Of a DNA stretch of 64,000 nucleotides, positions 42,905 to 52,138 are shown in pieces. Within the stretch, counting starts at the first letter, position 1. Each line of letters starts with the position of its first letter. The notes beneath the pieces are model-generated. The model was not told the DNA's origin. It ran no database searches and saw only the letters and a list, made by a program, of their open reading frames with translations. The translations under genes and the position numbers were made by a program. Source of the DNA: an uncultured Eubacterium sp. (GTDB lineage: Bacteria; Bacillota; Clostridia; Lachnospirales; Lachnospiraceae). The stretch covers positions 62,001-126,000 of the forward strand of contig CAJTMV010000001.1 in NCBI GenBank assembly GCA_910577225.1, written 5' to 3'.

Positions 42905-43969
42905 CTACACACACTCAAAATCTTTGGTAACAATTTCCATTTCCGGATATAAATGGGATCTTTTTACACCGATTTCTTTTAGCTGCCTTGCCATTCCTAT
43001 GGAATCCATAACAACGATTTTGTCCAGACAGGATTTACATCGCGGCATAAATTCCATAGCAAAAGGATGTACCCTTGCATTTTTTCCGTTTTCGGCAGCA
43101 TAGTATGGAAATATTGTAAATGCGCCTTTTTGTTCGTGTATTCTTTCACTATGATGCGGATGTATAATTGCCAGCGGTGTCAGCTGATCCGTTTCTACTG
43201 CCAGTCCGTCTGAATAATACCGCAGCAGCAGATAAAAAAATGGATTAAAACTCCTGTTCTCGATCGCCTGCTGCAGAGAATCGGCATATGATTTTCTCAA
43301 AAATTCCAGTCCAGACAAACTTACTATCCCGTTTACACCTGCATTTGCATTTTTATCCAGTAAAAAGTATATTTCCCGATGTTTTTGGATATCGTCAACA
43401 ATCGCGTCAATCGCATCATTCCCGATCCCTTTTATCGCATTGCGTATCAAATCCGGACAGTCTTTAAAACATTTGTAAACCATTTTATTTAGTTTTACCG
43501 GGTTTAGAACCCAGACGACAGGCGCATTGTGTCTTCTTCTATAGGATATCTCATGATCTTCCCGCGGATCTACGTATGCTTCCAGCGCAAAATTCAACGC
43601 TACAATCGCCGATTCACTCCAGTCCATTAATCTGGTTTTTGAATAATAATGCTGCATGACCTCCTGCCATTCTATCATCGATTCCGGCATATTCTGTATC
43701 TTATCATAATTTCGTGCCGCAAAATGCTGATACCGATACTCTTCCTTTAGCCATAACGTCCCATATGTCTTTTTAGAATTTTCAGAATGAGTTTCTTTGC
43801 CAGAAGAAATTTTTCTGTAAATGTTCGGCTCCAGATAATAATAAAAATCGGTCTGTTCATTCCCGCGAAACCACAAAACATTCTTTTCATCCGCAACCTT
43901 TTGTCTGCGGGAAATAATGTCAATAATCCTGATGTATTCATCCAGGCTTTTTGCATACCAGGTACCCAT
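42905..43969 (-). CDS. FRG-domain protein
   Basis: The protein has 354 residues and the FRG domain (PF08867) hallmarks: WFRGNE at 33-38, then QHYYSKTRLMDWSE (106-119) followed by IVALNFALEA. The activity of the domain is not established; it is widespread in accessory genes of bacteria and phages. The C-terminal part (QKGAFTIFPYY, YPEMEIVTKDFE) also follows the family pattern. The ATG directly abuts the TAA of the 1176-residue gene, so translation is tightly coupled and the two products probably act together. Confidence 0.8.
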   Translation of the reverse strand: MGTWYAKSLDEYIRIIDIISRRQKVADEKNVLWFRGNEQTDFYYYLEPNIYRKISSGKETHSENSKKTYGTLWLKEEYRYQHFAARNYDKIQNMPESMIEWQEVMQHYYSKTRLMDWSESAIVALNFALEAYVDPREDHEISYRRRHNAPVVWVLNPVKLNKMVYKCFKDCPDLIRNAIKGIGNDAIDAIVDDIQKHREIYFLLDKNANAGVNGIVSLSGLEFLRKSYADSLQQAIENRSFNPFFYLLLRYYSDGLAVETDQLTPLAIIHPHHSERIHEQKGAFTIFPYYAAENGKNARVHPFAMEFMPRCKSCLDKIVVMDSIGMARQLKEIGVKRSHLYPEMEIVTKDFECV

Positions 43970-46900
43970 TTATACCTCCCCCGCTTTCTTAATTCGATTG
44001 CAATAATAATAGTCCTGCACAAAACACAGCATATCCTCCAATTTTTGTGAATTTGACTTTTTCTCTGATGCGGGATCGTTATAAAAACCGGCAACTTCCC
44101 CCACTACCTTATGAAGCTGTCTGGCTTTTGTTGCATGCCTGTATATATTTAAAATATGTTCATAAATATATGATTTTAGATATAGTTTACCAGCACTTTG
44201 TATCCGGCCGTAGGTTTCCAGCATATCGTATATTCGTTTAAATATATTTGCTTCTTTGTAAAAATACGGAAAATAGTCATCCATCCGTTCAAACTTAAGC
44301 GTGCGTTTATTCAGACGATCCCATACACAGCCTTCCCATACGATCTTTTTATTTTCCGAAATATTTTTTTCCCACAGCTTTATATTACAATCAGCCATTT
44401 CATAAAAATAGTTTCTGGCTTTTTCCGCATGCTCCTGATCCAGACTTTCGTCTGCCTCCATAGAAGTACGGATACGCGATTTCACACAATCTATTGTCTT
44501 GCTGATATATTCCCATATCTTTTTCTGCAGAACGGATACGTCTATTTCTTTTGTTTCACTTTCTATATCTTCATTCCTATTTTCTACTGTAATCAAAACC
44601 GCCAAAACAGTTTTCAGCCGTTCCCATTGCAGCGCCCCATATTCGATATGCTTCTCATACCCCTGCATCCTTGGAGCCAGCGTAACCGCCGAACGCAAAT
44701 AGCCAAAACTGGTCAGTCCTATCCATTTACACATAATGATATCCGCACATATCTCCCTGTAATTTGTTACTCCAAACCGGATGGCATCGAGAATCCTGCC
44801 AGCATCAATACATTCCATTGCTTCTATGAAATGCTGCTGCGCGTGCTCTTCCCGTTCAAATTCCCAAAATGCAGCTTTTTTCGCTTTATCCTGATCGTAT
44901 ATGTAATAATTTTCGTCCCGGAATATGTCTAACTGTATCTTTGCCTTTTTTGCAAATTTTTCTGCCAGATTTCCTCTAAAACTTCTTGCACCATCTTCCT
45001 GAATGAGGACCGCATCTGTCAGAAGAAGAAACGCCCGTTTCGTTAATTCCAGATAATTTTTTAGTAATTGTGTTCTCTCAGTAATGTTTTCAATCCCCGG
45101 AATTTCGGATTCATTTTCTTTCGCCCATCGAAGCAAATAATCATCTAACTGCTGATTGTTTCTTCCCAATAAATTCTCTAATTTAAGCGACCGTTTATAG
45201 CCAATCGTTTTTTTATTAATCTGAGCAAGTAAATCCGATGTAAATGTAAACAATTTACGGATACAATCATTCATCTCTGTCGGGTTCCTGAATGTTCCAA
45301 TATTTTTAATCTCTATACGCTGAAATTCTTTCAGTTTTTTCTCATCATCGTATATCTCCCTGATTAACAGTTCATATTTACTCTTAATACTTTCTAACGA
45401 AGAACCACGGCGATTTTCTTGCTTTTGCTCTTCATCTTCAAAATAACTGCAGGCAAAATTTTCTATTCTTTTCGTCAGATGCAAAAATACATACTTTTCA
45501 TAATTCACACACCTTTCTTTGAATGTTTCTACAAGCGCATCTGCAAGACATTCCTCCATTTTTTTAGTTAATGCGTCTATCCGTTTGCAGCTTTCGTTTT
45601 TGACATAACGGTTCTGTACCTGATTCAACGCTTCCGCCGCCAGCCGTTCGAAGATGTTTTTAATTAAAAATTCATTTCTTTCCTTCCTGTTTAAAATCAG
45701 CATATGATGACAAATTTCATGCAAAACAAGAGGGATTAAATCATAAGGACGTTCAAAATACTCAAACATCGGTATCTTACAAATCAGCATTGCCGGTGTG
45801 GAACAATCGTCGTCTGTCCTTTCCACTTTATCCGGACAAAACACTTCCATTAACTGTAAATTTTTGATCGTCAGCTCCGGATATATAATCGTTTTTTCTA
45901 CCCTTCTTTTTTCGCGGCAGGCCAGACTCTCTTTGCTGTTCCAGTTGTCTTCACGGTATTCTTCATGTACAGAATCGATAAATTCGCTATATGCCATCAA
46001 AAACTTCTGACCGTCGATCGGAGAACTGATATCATATCGCGGAGACTGAATCGTATTTTGATTAATTCCCTGCAAAAGACGCAAATACATATCAAAAGCA
46101 CTGATAAAAGACTGAAACTCATCTAAAAATTTTTCAATTGCTCTGGGTTCTATATGCGCCTTGATTGTATCCATATAAAAAATCATGTTCTGGAAAAAGT
46201 TCTCCAGGTACTGACTGCATATAAACCAGTTGATATGCGTGTCTGCTTCATAAGCAAGGTTCTCGTATGAAAATATGAGCTTATCCAGCATACGTATCAG
46301 CTCTACATAACGATACTTATCCGCTGAGAAGTAATTTTCATATTTCTTTTTGAATTTTTCGTATAGAGTCATTACACATTTCGTTCTCTTTTTAATTTTC
46401 GATTTATCCTTTTCATCGAATAGCGGAACGACCGGTTTATCCCCTGACTTTTCCTGTGCATAAATATTCACAATCATACGTGTATTAATCGTCTGAATGG
46501 AGCCATCGCCCATTTTTTCTACAAGAATTTTAGAAAAACGACCTTGCAGTGCATTCAAATTTGCCGTTTGGATCTTATCTCCGGTTACGTTCATACAAAA
46601 ATAAGGATAAATCTCCATAAACTCATTCATTGTCAGGCGAACGACAAGATCGTATCTGCCGATCATTCCGTTTACATCTTCTATGATGATCTGACCGGCC
46701 TCTTCCCCTTTGTTTTTTTGCTGGTACTCCAACGCCTGGATTTCTTCCAGAGCCGCGTTCTCGATCCGAAATCTTAATACAAAACTGACATTCTGGTTTT
46801 TCTCCCGTACAGATTCGTGCAGCGACGCAAACTGGCGATTTTCGGATAAATTTTCATTATTTGGGGACTTTATACATTCCAGTCCAATGTTTGTATAAGT

Positions 46901-47500
46901 AAAAAATACCCTTTTATCCGATTCGTTTCTGATATCCATGATTGTTAATGCCGCATGATAGATCTTACGAATCGTCGAAGTTCGGATTACGACGCAAAAG
47001 TCCTCGGATGTAATCGTCCTGTAAATGTGATATACATCCGTTTCTTCCAATATTTGATTCAAATCGTTCGCAATTTCTGTTTCATACAATTCCAGAAAGT
47101 TCTCTGCCTGCTGTACACTGACGCCGGAAGTACCCGTGTTTTTCCACCCGTAATCCGCAATATATACCTGAATAATGCCAAGAAACGGGCTTTCAGATGT
47201 AGTTCCTTTTTCAGACGACGTAATCTGAAACAGCTGGTTATCCTTTTCTGTTTTCCTGGAATAAATGCCCATGATCCTTTTTGCTACTGTGTTATTTTCA
47301 GCCTTTACGCTTCCTGCAAGCGTCATATATCCGTCCGTTTCTTTTTCCAGCTTTTTTTCCATTAACAGATTGTAATAATCCATCATAAAAAAATAATGTT
47401 TCTCATTATCAAAAATAATCTCCTGCGGATAACTGTTATTTCTTAAAAATGTTAGGTTATGGACATTATAGTCTGATTTTCTGTCGTTCTCCATCTCCAT
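43970..47500 (-). CDS. 1176-residue protein with a zinc-peptidase-like HExxH motif
   Basis: I do not recognise the whole protein. A central helix has LVLHEICHH with the HExxH at 594-598. It is followed some 50 residues later by MEECLADALVETF (648-660), whose Glu and Asp could supply the third zinc ligand, as in gluzincins. The N-terminal 350 residues are beta-rich and include two similar stretches (DFCVVIRTSTIRKI and GRYDLVVRLTMNEF). The C-terminal half is helical and Lys/Glu-rich. There is no signal peptide or membrane helix, so it is cytoplasmic. It may be a metallopeptidase effector activated by the FRG partner or the reverse; this is inference. AGGAGA precedes the ATG. Confidence 0.65.
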   Translation of the reverse strand: MEMENDRKSDYNVHNLTFLRNNSYPQEIIFDNEKHYFFMMDYYNLLMEKKLEKETDGYMTLAGSVKAENNTVAKRIMGIYSRKTEKDNQLFQITSSEKGTTSESPFLGIIQVYIADYGWKNTGTSGVSVQQAENFLELYETEIANDLNQILEETDVYHIYRTITSEDFCVVIRTSTIRKIYHAALTIMDIRNESDKRVFFTYTNIGLECIKSPNNENLSENRQFASLHESVREKNQNVSFVLRFRIENAALEEIQALEYQQKNKGEEAGQIIIEDVNGMIGRYDLVVRLTMNEFMEIYPYFCMNVTGDKIQTANLNALQGRFSKILVEKMGDGSIQTINTRMIVNIYAQEKSGDKPVVPLFDEKDKSKIKKRTKCVMTLYEKFKKKYENYFSADKYRYVELIRMLDKLIFSYENLAYEADTHINWFICSQYLENFFQNMIFYMDTIKAHIEPRAIEKFLDEFQSFISAFDMYLRLLQGINQNTIQSPRYDISSPIDGQKFLMAYSEFIDSVHEEYREDNWNSKESLACREKRRVEKTIIYPELTIKNLQLMEVFCPDKVERTDDDCSTPAMLICKIPMFEYFERPYDLIPLVLHEICHHMLILNRKERNEFLIKNIFERLAAEALNQVQNRYVKNESCKRIDALTKKMEECLADALVETFKERCVNYEKYVFLHLTKRIENFACSYFEDEEQKQENRRGSSLESIKSKYELLIREIYDDEKKLKEFQRIEIKNIGTFRNPTEMNDCIRKLFTFTSDLLAQINKKTIGYKRSLKLENLLGRNNQQLDDYLLRWAKENESEIPGIENITERTQLLKNYLELTKRAFLLLTDAVLIQEDGARSFRGNLAEKFAKKAKIQLDIFRDENYYIYDQDKAKKAAFWEFEREEHAQQHFIEAMECIDAGRILDAIRFGVTNYREICADIIMCKWIGLTSFGYLRSAVTLAPRMQGYEKHIEYGALQWERLKTVLAVLITVENRNEDIESETKEIDVSVLQKKIWEYISKTIDCVKSRIRTSMEADESLDQEHAEKARNYFYEMADCNIKLWEKNISENKKIVWEGCVWDRLNKRTLKFERMDDYFPYFYKEANIFKRIYDMLETYGRIQSAGKLYLKSYIYEHILNIYRHATKARQLHKVVGEVAGFYNDPASEKKSNSQKLEDMLCFVQDYYYCNRIKKAGEV

Positions 47501-47535
47501 GACTGGTTTTCTCCTGTAATTTTACTTTTTTCCAC

Positions 47536-47587
47536 AAAAATGCCTCTCAATACTCATAACAATTTATAAATATTGAGAGGCATTTTG
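47536..47587 (-). terminator. Terminator or attenuator between the 61-residue ORF and the HExxH gene
   Basis: The arms 47536-47552 and 47571-47587 pair as CAAAATGCCTCTCAATA with TATTGAGAGGCATTTTTG on the minus strand, around an 18-base loop, ending in a T5 run. The stem begins right after the stop codon of the small gene and ends 35 bp before the start of the large gene. Expression of the large gene would need read-through or another promoter. Confidence 0.75.
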
Positions 47588-47773
47588 TTAAAACTTAAAT
47601 TCTCTTTCACAGATTTTTTTATACTCCTGCTTTAACTCATACACATCCAAAGGATCCTGCGGCCGCAATGGCTGGTCCGTCGTTACCTTCGGCACGGATG
47701 GCAGGTAAGTATCGATAATTGTATCATAATTCAGGTCTAAATGATCATCTTTCATCTGTTTGATATTATCCAT
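47588..47773 (-). CDS. 61-residue protein of unknown function
   Basis: GGAAAGGAGG lies five bases before the ATG at 47773. The product is hydrophilic and acidic at the start (MDNIKQMKDDHLDLNYD), has a Pro-rich middle (YLPSVPKV, PLRPQDPLD) and a helical C-terminus. No family recognised. A good promoter lies 145 bp upstream and a terminator directly downstream, and it is the first gene ahead of the HExxH/FRG pair. A small regulatory or antitoxin-like protein is possible but not shown. Confidence 0.6.
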   Translation of the reverse strand: MDNIKQMKDDHLDLNYDTIIDTYLPSVPKVTTDQPLRPQDPLDVYELKQEYKKICEREFKF

Positions 47774-47917
47774 ATTATCCTCCTTTCCAATCCGCAATGC
47801 CTTACATTTCGTTCTGCCGCCCGGATAACTTTTGTCTGCAGCCGTACCGTCTGTACGATTGATAATTACCAGAATTAACATTCAATTGTAATTTAAGTTT
47901 TCTATATACTTTTATTT

Positions 47918-47946
47918 ATTATAGAAAAGTCACGCAAATAAGTCAA
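47918..47946 (-). promoter_or_regulatory. Promoter of the 61-residue ORF and perhaps the HExxH/FRG operon
   Basis: On the minus strand TTGACT (47946-47941) and TATAAT (47923-47918) are separated by 17 bp, a near-consensus promoter. The leader before the small gene is about 138 nt. Confidence 0.75.
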
Positions 47947-48351
47947 TCGTAGCGTATTACAGCCATTATGAAGTTTCATTCAAAAATTCTTTTCAACTCA
48001 AATATTCCACTAATATTTTGAATCCTCTTTCAATTCACATCTTCACCTGCAACCAGGCACATAACTCTTATCGATGGTTCCTCTTCCATCAAAAATGCAA
48101 TGAGAATCATACGCATATTTTCTGCATGCCATATCTTCTGCATAAACAGCATACAAAGAAATTCGTTTTATAACTCCCTCCGGATCGTCGGACAGATCTT
48201 CCCATTTATCATTCCGGTCCTGGCAGCCGCTCAGCATAACGATTCAACAGTCTTTACACTTTGGACAACATACACTATAATACTTGTATAAAGCCACTGT
48301 AACAGAACAATAAAAGCATCCGGCAGAACTGCATGAATGAGGATTACATCA
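47947..48351. other. Intergenic stretch with a doubtful small frame
   Basis: A 64-residue frame on the minus strand (48237-48043) starts MLSGCQDRND and lacks a ribosome binding site and a proper signal peptide. It could be the rest of a lipoprotein gene. Nothing else is seen. Confidence 0.3.
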
Positions 48352-48492
48352 TGCATATCCGATGATCTTACGACTACACAAGTCCATTACGAAATCCAGA
48401 CAGGTCCATCCTTCTTTTTGTACATGGATCTATGTAATATCGGTACACCATTTCTGGTTAATGATTTCCGTCCCGAAATCACGTTTTAGGAT
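48352..48492 (-). pseudogene. Fragment of an IS3-family OrfB transposase
   Basis: On the minus strand the translation LKRDFGTEIINQKWCTDIT, a TAG, then IHVQKEGWTCLDFVMDLCS and RKIIG is the start of the integrase core of an IS3-family OrfB (first catalytic Asp in CTDIT). Only about 45 codons remain, and one is a stop. Confidence 0.7.
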
Positions 48493-48500
48493 ATTTTCTT

Positions 48501-48686
48501 TATCATTTGGAACAGATACGGAAAGAGGGCGAAGCGATCCGGCAGGAAGTATCAGAACTTTCCGCTACAAATCTTCTTTTGAAAGAGCAGACGGAAACAC
48601 TGACAGAAGATAAGAAAAAGCTACTGTCTGAAAATGAAAAGTTGGAGAAACAGCAGAAAAAGTTACAGCAGGAACTTAAAAATTGA
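48501..48686 (+). pseudogene. C-terminal coiled-coil fragment, probably of an Rpn-type nuclease/transposase
   Basis: The frame beginning at 48501 reads YHLEQIRKEGEAIRQEVSE, then a Lys/Glu/Leu-rich coiled coil (LLLKEQTETLTEDKKKL) up to a TGA at 48684-48686. There is no start codon or ribosome binding site. The style matches the tail of Rpn/PD-(D/E)xK proteins, but so would other coiled coils. Confidence 0.4.
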
Positions 48687-48706
48687 CAGGTTGGAGGAAA
48701 GGTGAA

Positions 48707-49714
48707 ATGGGTATAAAAGAAATGATGGATGTAAATTTTAGGGGAAATATATATATTGTTCAAAATGGCAAAGTTTTATATGAAAGAGAAAATGGGTTTG
48801 CAGATTTGCAAAATGAAATTTCTAACACAATAGAAACAAAATTTGCAAGTGCTTCAGCAGGAAAAGTATTTGTTGCAGTAGGAATATTGCAGTTGATTGA
48901 ACGAGGGAAAATAAAGTTTGATGATACATTAGGTATGTTGCTTGATATGCCATTAAATGATATTGATAAGGCTGTTACAGTTAAACAGCTTTTAAACCAT
49001 ACATCGGGTGTTCCCGATTATTTTGATGAAAGTGTTATGGAGGAATATGAGGAATTATGGATTGATTATCCTAATTATAAAATCAGGCATAACAGTGATT
49101 TGCTCCCGCTATTTATCAACAAGCCTATGATGTATCCCAAAGGAGAAAAATTCCAGTATAATAATACCGGGTATGTCCTGCTTGCAATGATTATAGAAAA
49201 AACGACAGGTATGTATTTTGACCAATACTTAAAGGAAAATGTTTTTGACATATGCGGTATGAAATCAACAGGGTATTATGAATTGGACAGGCTGCCAGCA
49301 AAGTGCGCTAATAACTATTTTTATTGTGCTGATACAAAGGATTACCGCACAAATATATTTTCTGTGGATGCGAAAGGCACTGGTGCAGGCGGGGCGTTTA
49401 TAACAGTAAGAGACATTATTAGTTTTTGGACGAATTTACTGGAAGGGAATTTAATTTCAAAAGCATTTGTTTCAGATATGCTTCGTAAGCAGAGCGGAGA
49501 TGGAGATGATGCAGAAGAAGGATATTATGGCTATGGTATGTGGATAATTGAAAATCCCAATGGCAAAGATTTTGCGTATTTTCAAGGCTGTGATCCGGGT
49601 GTAAGTTTTATATCCGAGTATAATCCGAATAATGGGATTATTTCCGTTTTAGTAAGCAATTATGGAGATAATGTTTGGAGGGAAATGCGCAAAGTTAGAG
49701 AAGTTCTTTACTAA
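48707..49714 (+). CDS. Serine hydrolase, beta-lactamase/penicillin-binding fold
   Basis: The protein has 335 residues. The SxxK nucleophile motif is SAGK in FASASAGKVFVA, the YxN motif is YNN in FQYNNTGYVLL, and the third box is near YFQGCDPGVSF. Such enzymes are D-amino-acid carboxypeptidases or esterases. There is no signal peptide, so it acts in the cytoplasm or the gene is missing its leader. TGGAGGAAAGG precedes the ATG at 48707. The gene is much more AT-rich than the core genome and follows mobile-element remnants, so it was probably brought in from outside. Confidence 0.82.
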   Translation: MGIKEMMDVNFRGNIYIVQNGKVLYERENGFADLQNEISNTIETKFASASAGKVFVAVGILQLIERGKIKFDDTLGMLLDMPLNDIDKAVTVKQLLNHTSGVPDYFDESVMEEYEELWIDYPNYKIRHNSDLLPLFINKPMMYPKGEKFQYNNTGYVLLAMIIEKTTGMYFDQYLKENVFDICGMKSTGYYELDRLPAKCANNYFYCADTKDYRTNIFSVDAKGTGAGGAFITVRDIISFWTNLLEGNLISKAFVSDMLRKQSGDGDDAEEGYYGYGMWIIENPNGKDFAYFQGCDPGVSFISEYNPNNGIISVLVSNYGDNVWREMRKVREVLY

Positions 49715-49746
49715 TAATGAATCACTGATTTTGGAGAGAACTATAG

Positions 49747-50208
49747 ATGAAAGAGATAATTGCATATGAAATGATATATAATAAAGCATTGAAGTATCAG
49801 AATGACATAATATGTGTTCCTTTTCAAAAAGAATATTGGAATGAATATATGAAAATATATAATGAATGTTTTTATAAAATGAGAAAAGCGTTAGAAGTTG
49901 AGCCAATAAATTTTTATTATGATTATTCTCAAATTAAAGATAAAATAAAGGATATTTTCCTTTATTTGCAAAATGGAGTAATAGCAGGCGCTGTTTCTTG
50001 TTATGAAAATGAGATAGATGATTTAATTGTTGAGAAATCGTTTCAAGGACAGGGGATAGGACAAAAACTATTGTTATGGGGAATGAATCACATAAAGGAA
50101 CAAGGCTATGAAGAAATTATTTTGCATGTAGCTGAATGGAATCAAAATGCAGTAAAGTTGTATTTGAAAAATGGATTCAGTATTGCGAAAAGAGAGAGGG
50201 TGCGTTAA
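49747..50208 (+). CDS. GNAT-family N-acetyltransferase
   Basis: The protein has 153 residues. The acetyl-CoA site is GQGIGQKLL in motif A (about 106-114), followed by LHVAEWNQNAVKLYLKNGF, the usual motif B. Substrate unknown. Its AT-rich composition matches the serine hydrolase upstream (33 bp), and both seem to be cargo of the same insertion. Upstream GGAGAGAAC serves as ribosome binding site. Confidence 0.8.
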   Translation: MKEIIAYEMIYNKALKYQNDIICVPFQKEYWNEYMKIYNECFYKMRKALEVEPINFYYDYSQIKDKIKDIFLYLQNGVIAGAVSCYENEIDDLIVEKSFQGQGIGQKLLLWGMNHIKEQGYEEIILHVAEWNQNAVKLYLKNGFSIAKRERVR

Positions 50209-50577
50209 AGGAAATAGTATTTTCAGCAAATTTTCCCAGACGTGCATTTGCATAAAACTTCGTATATTCAATATCTCCGAGCTGCCCGTTGACGCTGCCT
50301 GGTGAGATACCCGTACCGTTCCGGTTCTTTCAGGACGGCGGTGATTAAATCCACACCGTCCTTTCAGATATGGTCAGGCCCCTTTGTGGTGTATTATTAT
50401 ACCGTAACGGCATACGGCGGCTACGAATATGCCCCAACTGACGGGCGACTTTTACACAGTGGGCAAAATCTTTGGACATACGCTTGCGGGTATCGGCGTT
50501 TCATTTGGGATATCCATCAACTTTGAAGCTGTCACAGCGCGTTATGTCGACGTGCGGCTTGAACGGAAGAAAGAAAA
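50209..50577. other. Remnant region between the cargo genes and the sortase gene
   Basis: Two gene-like readings lack a start or a family. On the minus strand about 50215-50320 reads GISPGSVNGQLGDIEYTKFY and further. On the plus strand 50429-50593 reads MPQLTGDFYTVGKIFGHTL, followed by GIGVSFGISINFEAV and a basic tail. The latter has an ATG but no ribosome binding site and overlaps the end of the sortase gene. Both are probably fragments of mobile-element genes. Confidence 0.35.
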
Positions 50578-52113
50578 TCAAAAGTTTTCCTGAGATTCCA
50601 TATCCCCAGCCTTTCTTGCCACGATTACCAGCCTCCCGTTTTCCTGTGAATATTCACACGTTGACAGCATCAGTATCTGGTCTCCATACCGCAGGCGGCT
50701 GCCTGTATCAAACATCTGATTTTCGTTTACAAAGTCCGCGCACTGCAGAAACTGCTCCTGATTGTCGTATTGAAAAAACTGGTAATATCGAAATCCCTGT
50801 TCATTCTCGTTGCGGATTCTTGTCTTTACGACAGCTACGGCTTCGTAAATCCCTGTTTCGTAAATGGTATCGAAATGAATCTCTCTGTGCGCCTTAAAAT
50901 ATGCCGGATCCTCGTACAGATCGAGCGTTCCGAAAACATGCCCGTTTTTCATATTATGACCATATATAACCGTGTTGCCATCCTGCGGCCAGCGGTTGTT
51001 TTCAGGGTCTGCGAATAGTGCTCCTTCGGCTGATGCCGCGCCTGTAAAATCGTGATCCAGATAAAAATCCTTTTCTTTCAGCGGCTGCATCACCGGCAGG
51101 TCGATCCTGGTATCCGGTATCCGCAGCCATCCAAAAAGACCCGGATATTCCTTCGCCATCTCCCGATATTGCGGCAGAATCTGCGGTCTTTTCTTTTTCT
51201 TCGACACATCCGCTGTCTCCTGTTTTCCTGCTGCCGTCCCTGCGATACGTGTTTTCCCGCGGTTTGCGGCAGTCTGTGGAGCACTGTAATCATCTGCGTC
51301 CTGCTCTTTCTGATCTTCTGCCGCTGTTTTTTCTATCTCAGAATCGTTTTCTGTAAGAGCTTCCTGTCTGTCGGCGGAGACCGCTTTTAGTTTCTGAATA
51401 TCATAAAAATTCTGGTTTCCTTCGAACCTGCCATACAGCCATATGGACAGAAAACACAGGGACAGACCGGCCAGCACGACCGCTGCCGCGTCTGTCAGTT
51501 TCCCAAAATACCGAAACAGCTTTTTCCCTGCTTCTGTCTGTATACAGTCCGTTTCCTCCATCAGCCAGGACGCCAGCTCTTCCAGGCGGAGTGTATCGTC
51601 GCAGACCGTCTGTTTCCTGTTATTCTCAGAAGAAATCTGCGTACGCTGTACCGTTTCGCAGATGATATTATCGCAGACCGTCTGTTTCCGATTATTCTCA
51701 GAAGGAATCTGCATCCGCTGCGCAGCTTCGCAAAGTCCCAGTTTCCTTTTCAGCGTCTGTATAAACGCATCTCCAAGCACGGTATAAAAACAGGTTTCCC
51801 GACGCCTTTCAAGGAGCGGCAGTCTTACCAGCCACTCCTCCCTGCTCCACTCCATGCCGCCCTGCAGCAGCTTCTGAATCGTTTCCACATCTTTCGAAAG
51901 GCCCGGCCAGCTGATTTCTGACCTGTCTTTCGCGGAGCGGATGACCGTCTCTGCAAATGCGTTTCCAAGCTCCCCGGGAAATAATCTCTCGCGGGCTCTT
52001 AAGAGCTTTCTGCCATATTCATACAGCTGCTGTTCGTTCATGCGCCAGCCGTCTGCAATTCCTTTTTTTATATTGGAAAGCGTATGCTCCTCCGTCGTCC
52101 ACTGCAGTGCCAT
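50578..52113 (-). CDS. Class B sortase with a large cytoplasmic N-terminal region
   Basis: The protein has 511 residues. The last 200 form the sortase: His386 in YGHNMKNGHVFG, Cys486 in LSTCEYS and an Arg in NGRLVIVAR. One membrane helix lies at about 208-227, then a disordered Gln/Ala/Lys-rich linker (230-310). The first 205 residues are outside the family norm: mostly helical, Arg/Glu-rich, with two copies of a 24-residue unit (from 133 and 157, each containing SENNRKQTVCD). The family links proteins to cell wall or pilus subunits. The neighbouring cohesin protein ending in NYKTG is the likely client. Starts 25 bp after the dockerin gene. Confidence 0.85.
   Translation of the reverse strand: MALQWTTEEHTLSNIKKGIADGWRMNEQQLYEYGRKLLRARERLFPGELGNAFAETVIRSAKDRSEISWPGLSKDVETIQKLLQGGMEWSREEWLVRLPLLERRRETCFYTVLGDAFIQTLKRKLGLCEAAQRMQIPSENNRKQTVCDNIICETVQRTQISSENNRKQTVCDDTLRLEELASWLMEETDCIQTEAGKKLFRYFGKLTDAAAVVLAGLSLCFLSIWLYGRFEGNQNFYDIQKLKAVSADRQEALTENDSEIEKTAAEDQKEQDADDYSAPQTAANRGKTRIAGTAAGKQETADVSKKKKRPQILPQYREMAKEYPGLFGWLRIPDTRIDLPVMQPLKEKDFYLDHDFTGAASAEGALFADPENNRWPQDGNTVIYGHNMKNGHVFGTLDLYEDPAYFKAHREIHFDTIYETGIYEAVAVVKTRIRNENEQGFRYYQFFQYDNQEQFLQCADFVNENQMFDTGSRLRYGDQILMLSTCEYSQENGRLVIVARKAGDMESQENF
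51599..51742. repeat. Tandem 72-bp duplication inside the sortase gene
   Basis: Two copies of a 72-bp unit begin at 51599 and 51671 (TCGCAGACCGTCTGTTTCC at each start). They encode two 24-residue units in frame. The copies differ at several bases, most clearly in the second half. Confidence 0.75.
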
Positions 52114-52138
52114 CCCACACCTCCTGCCGGACGGAAAT

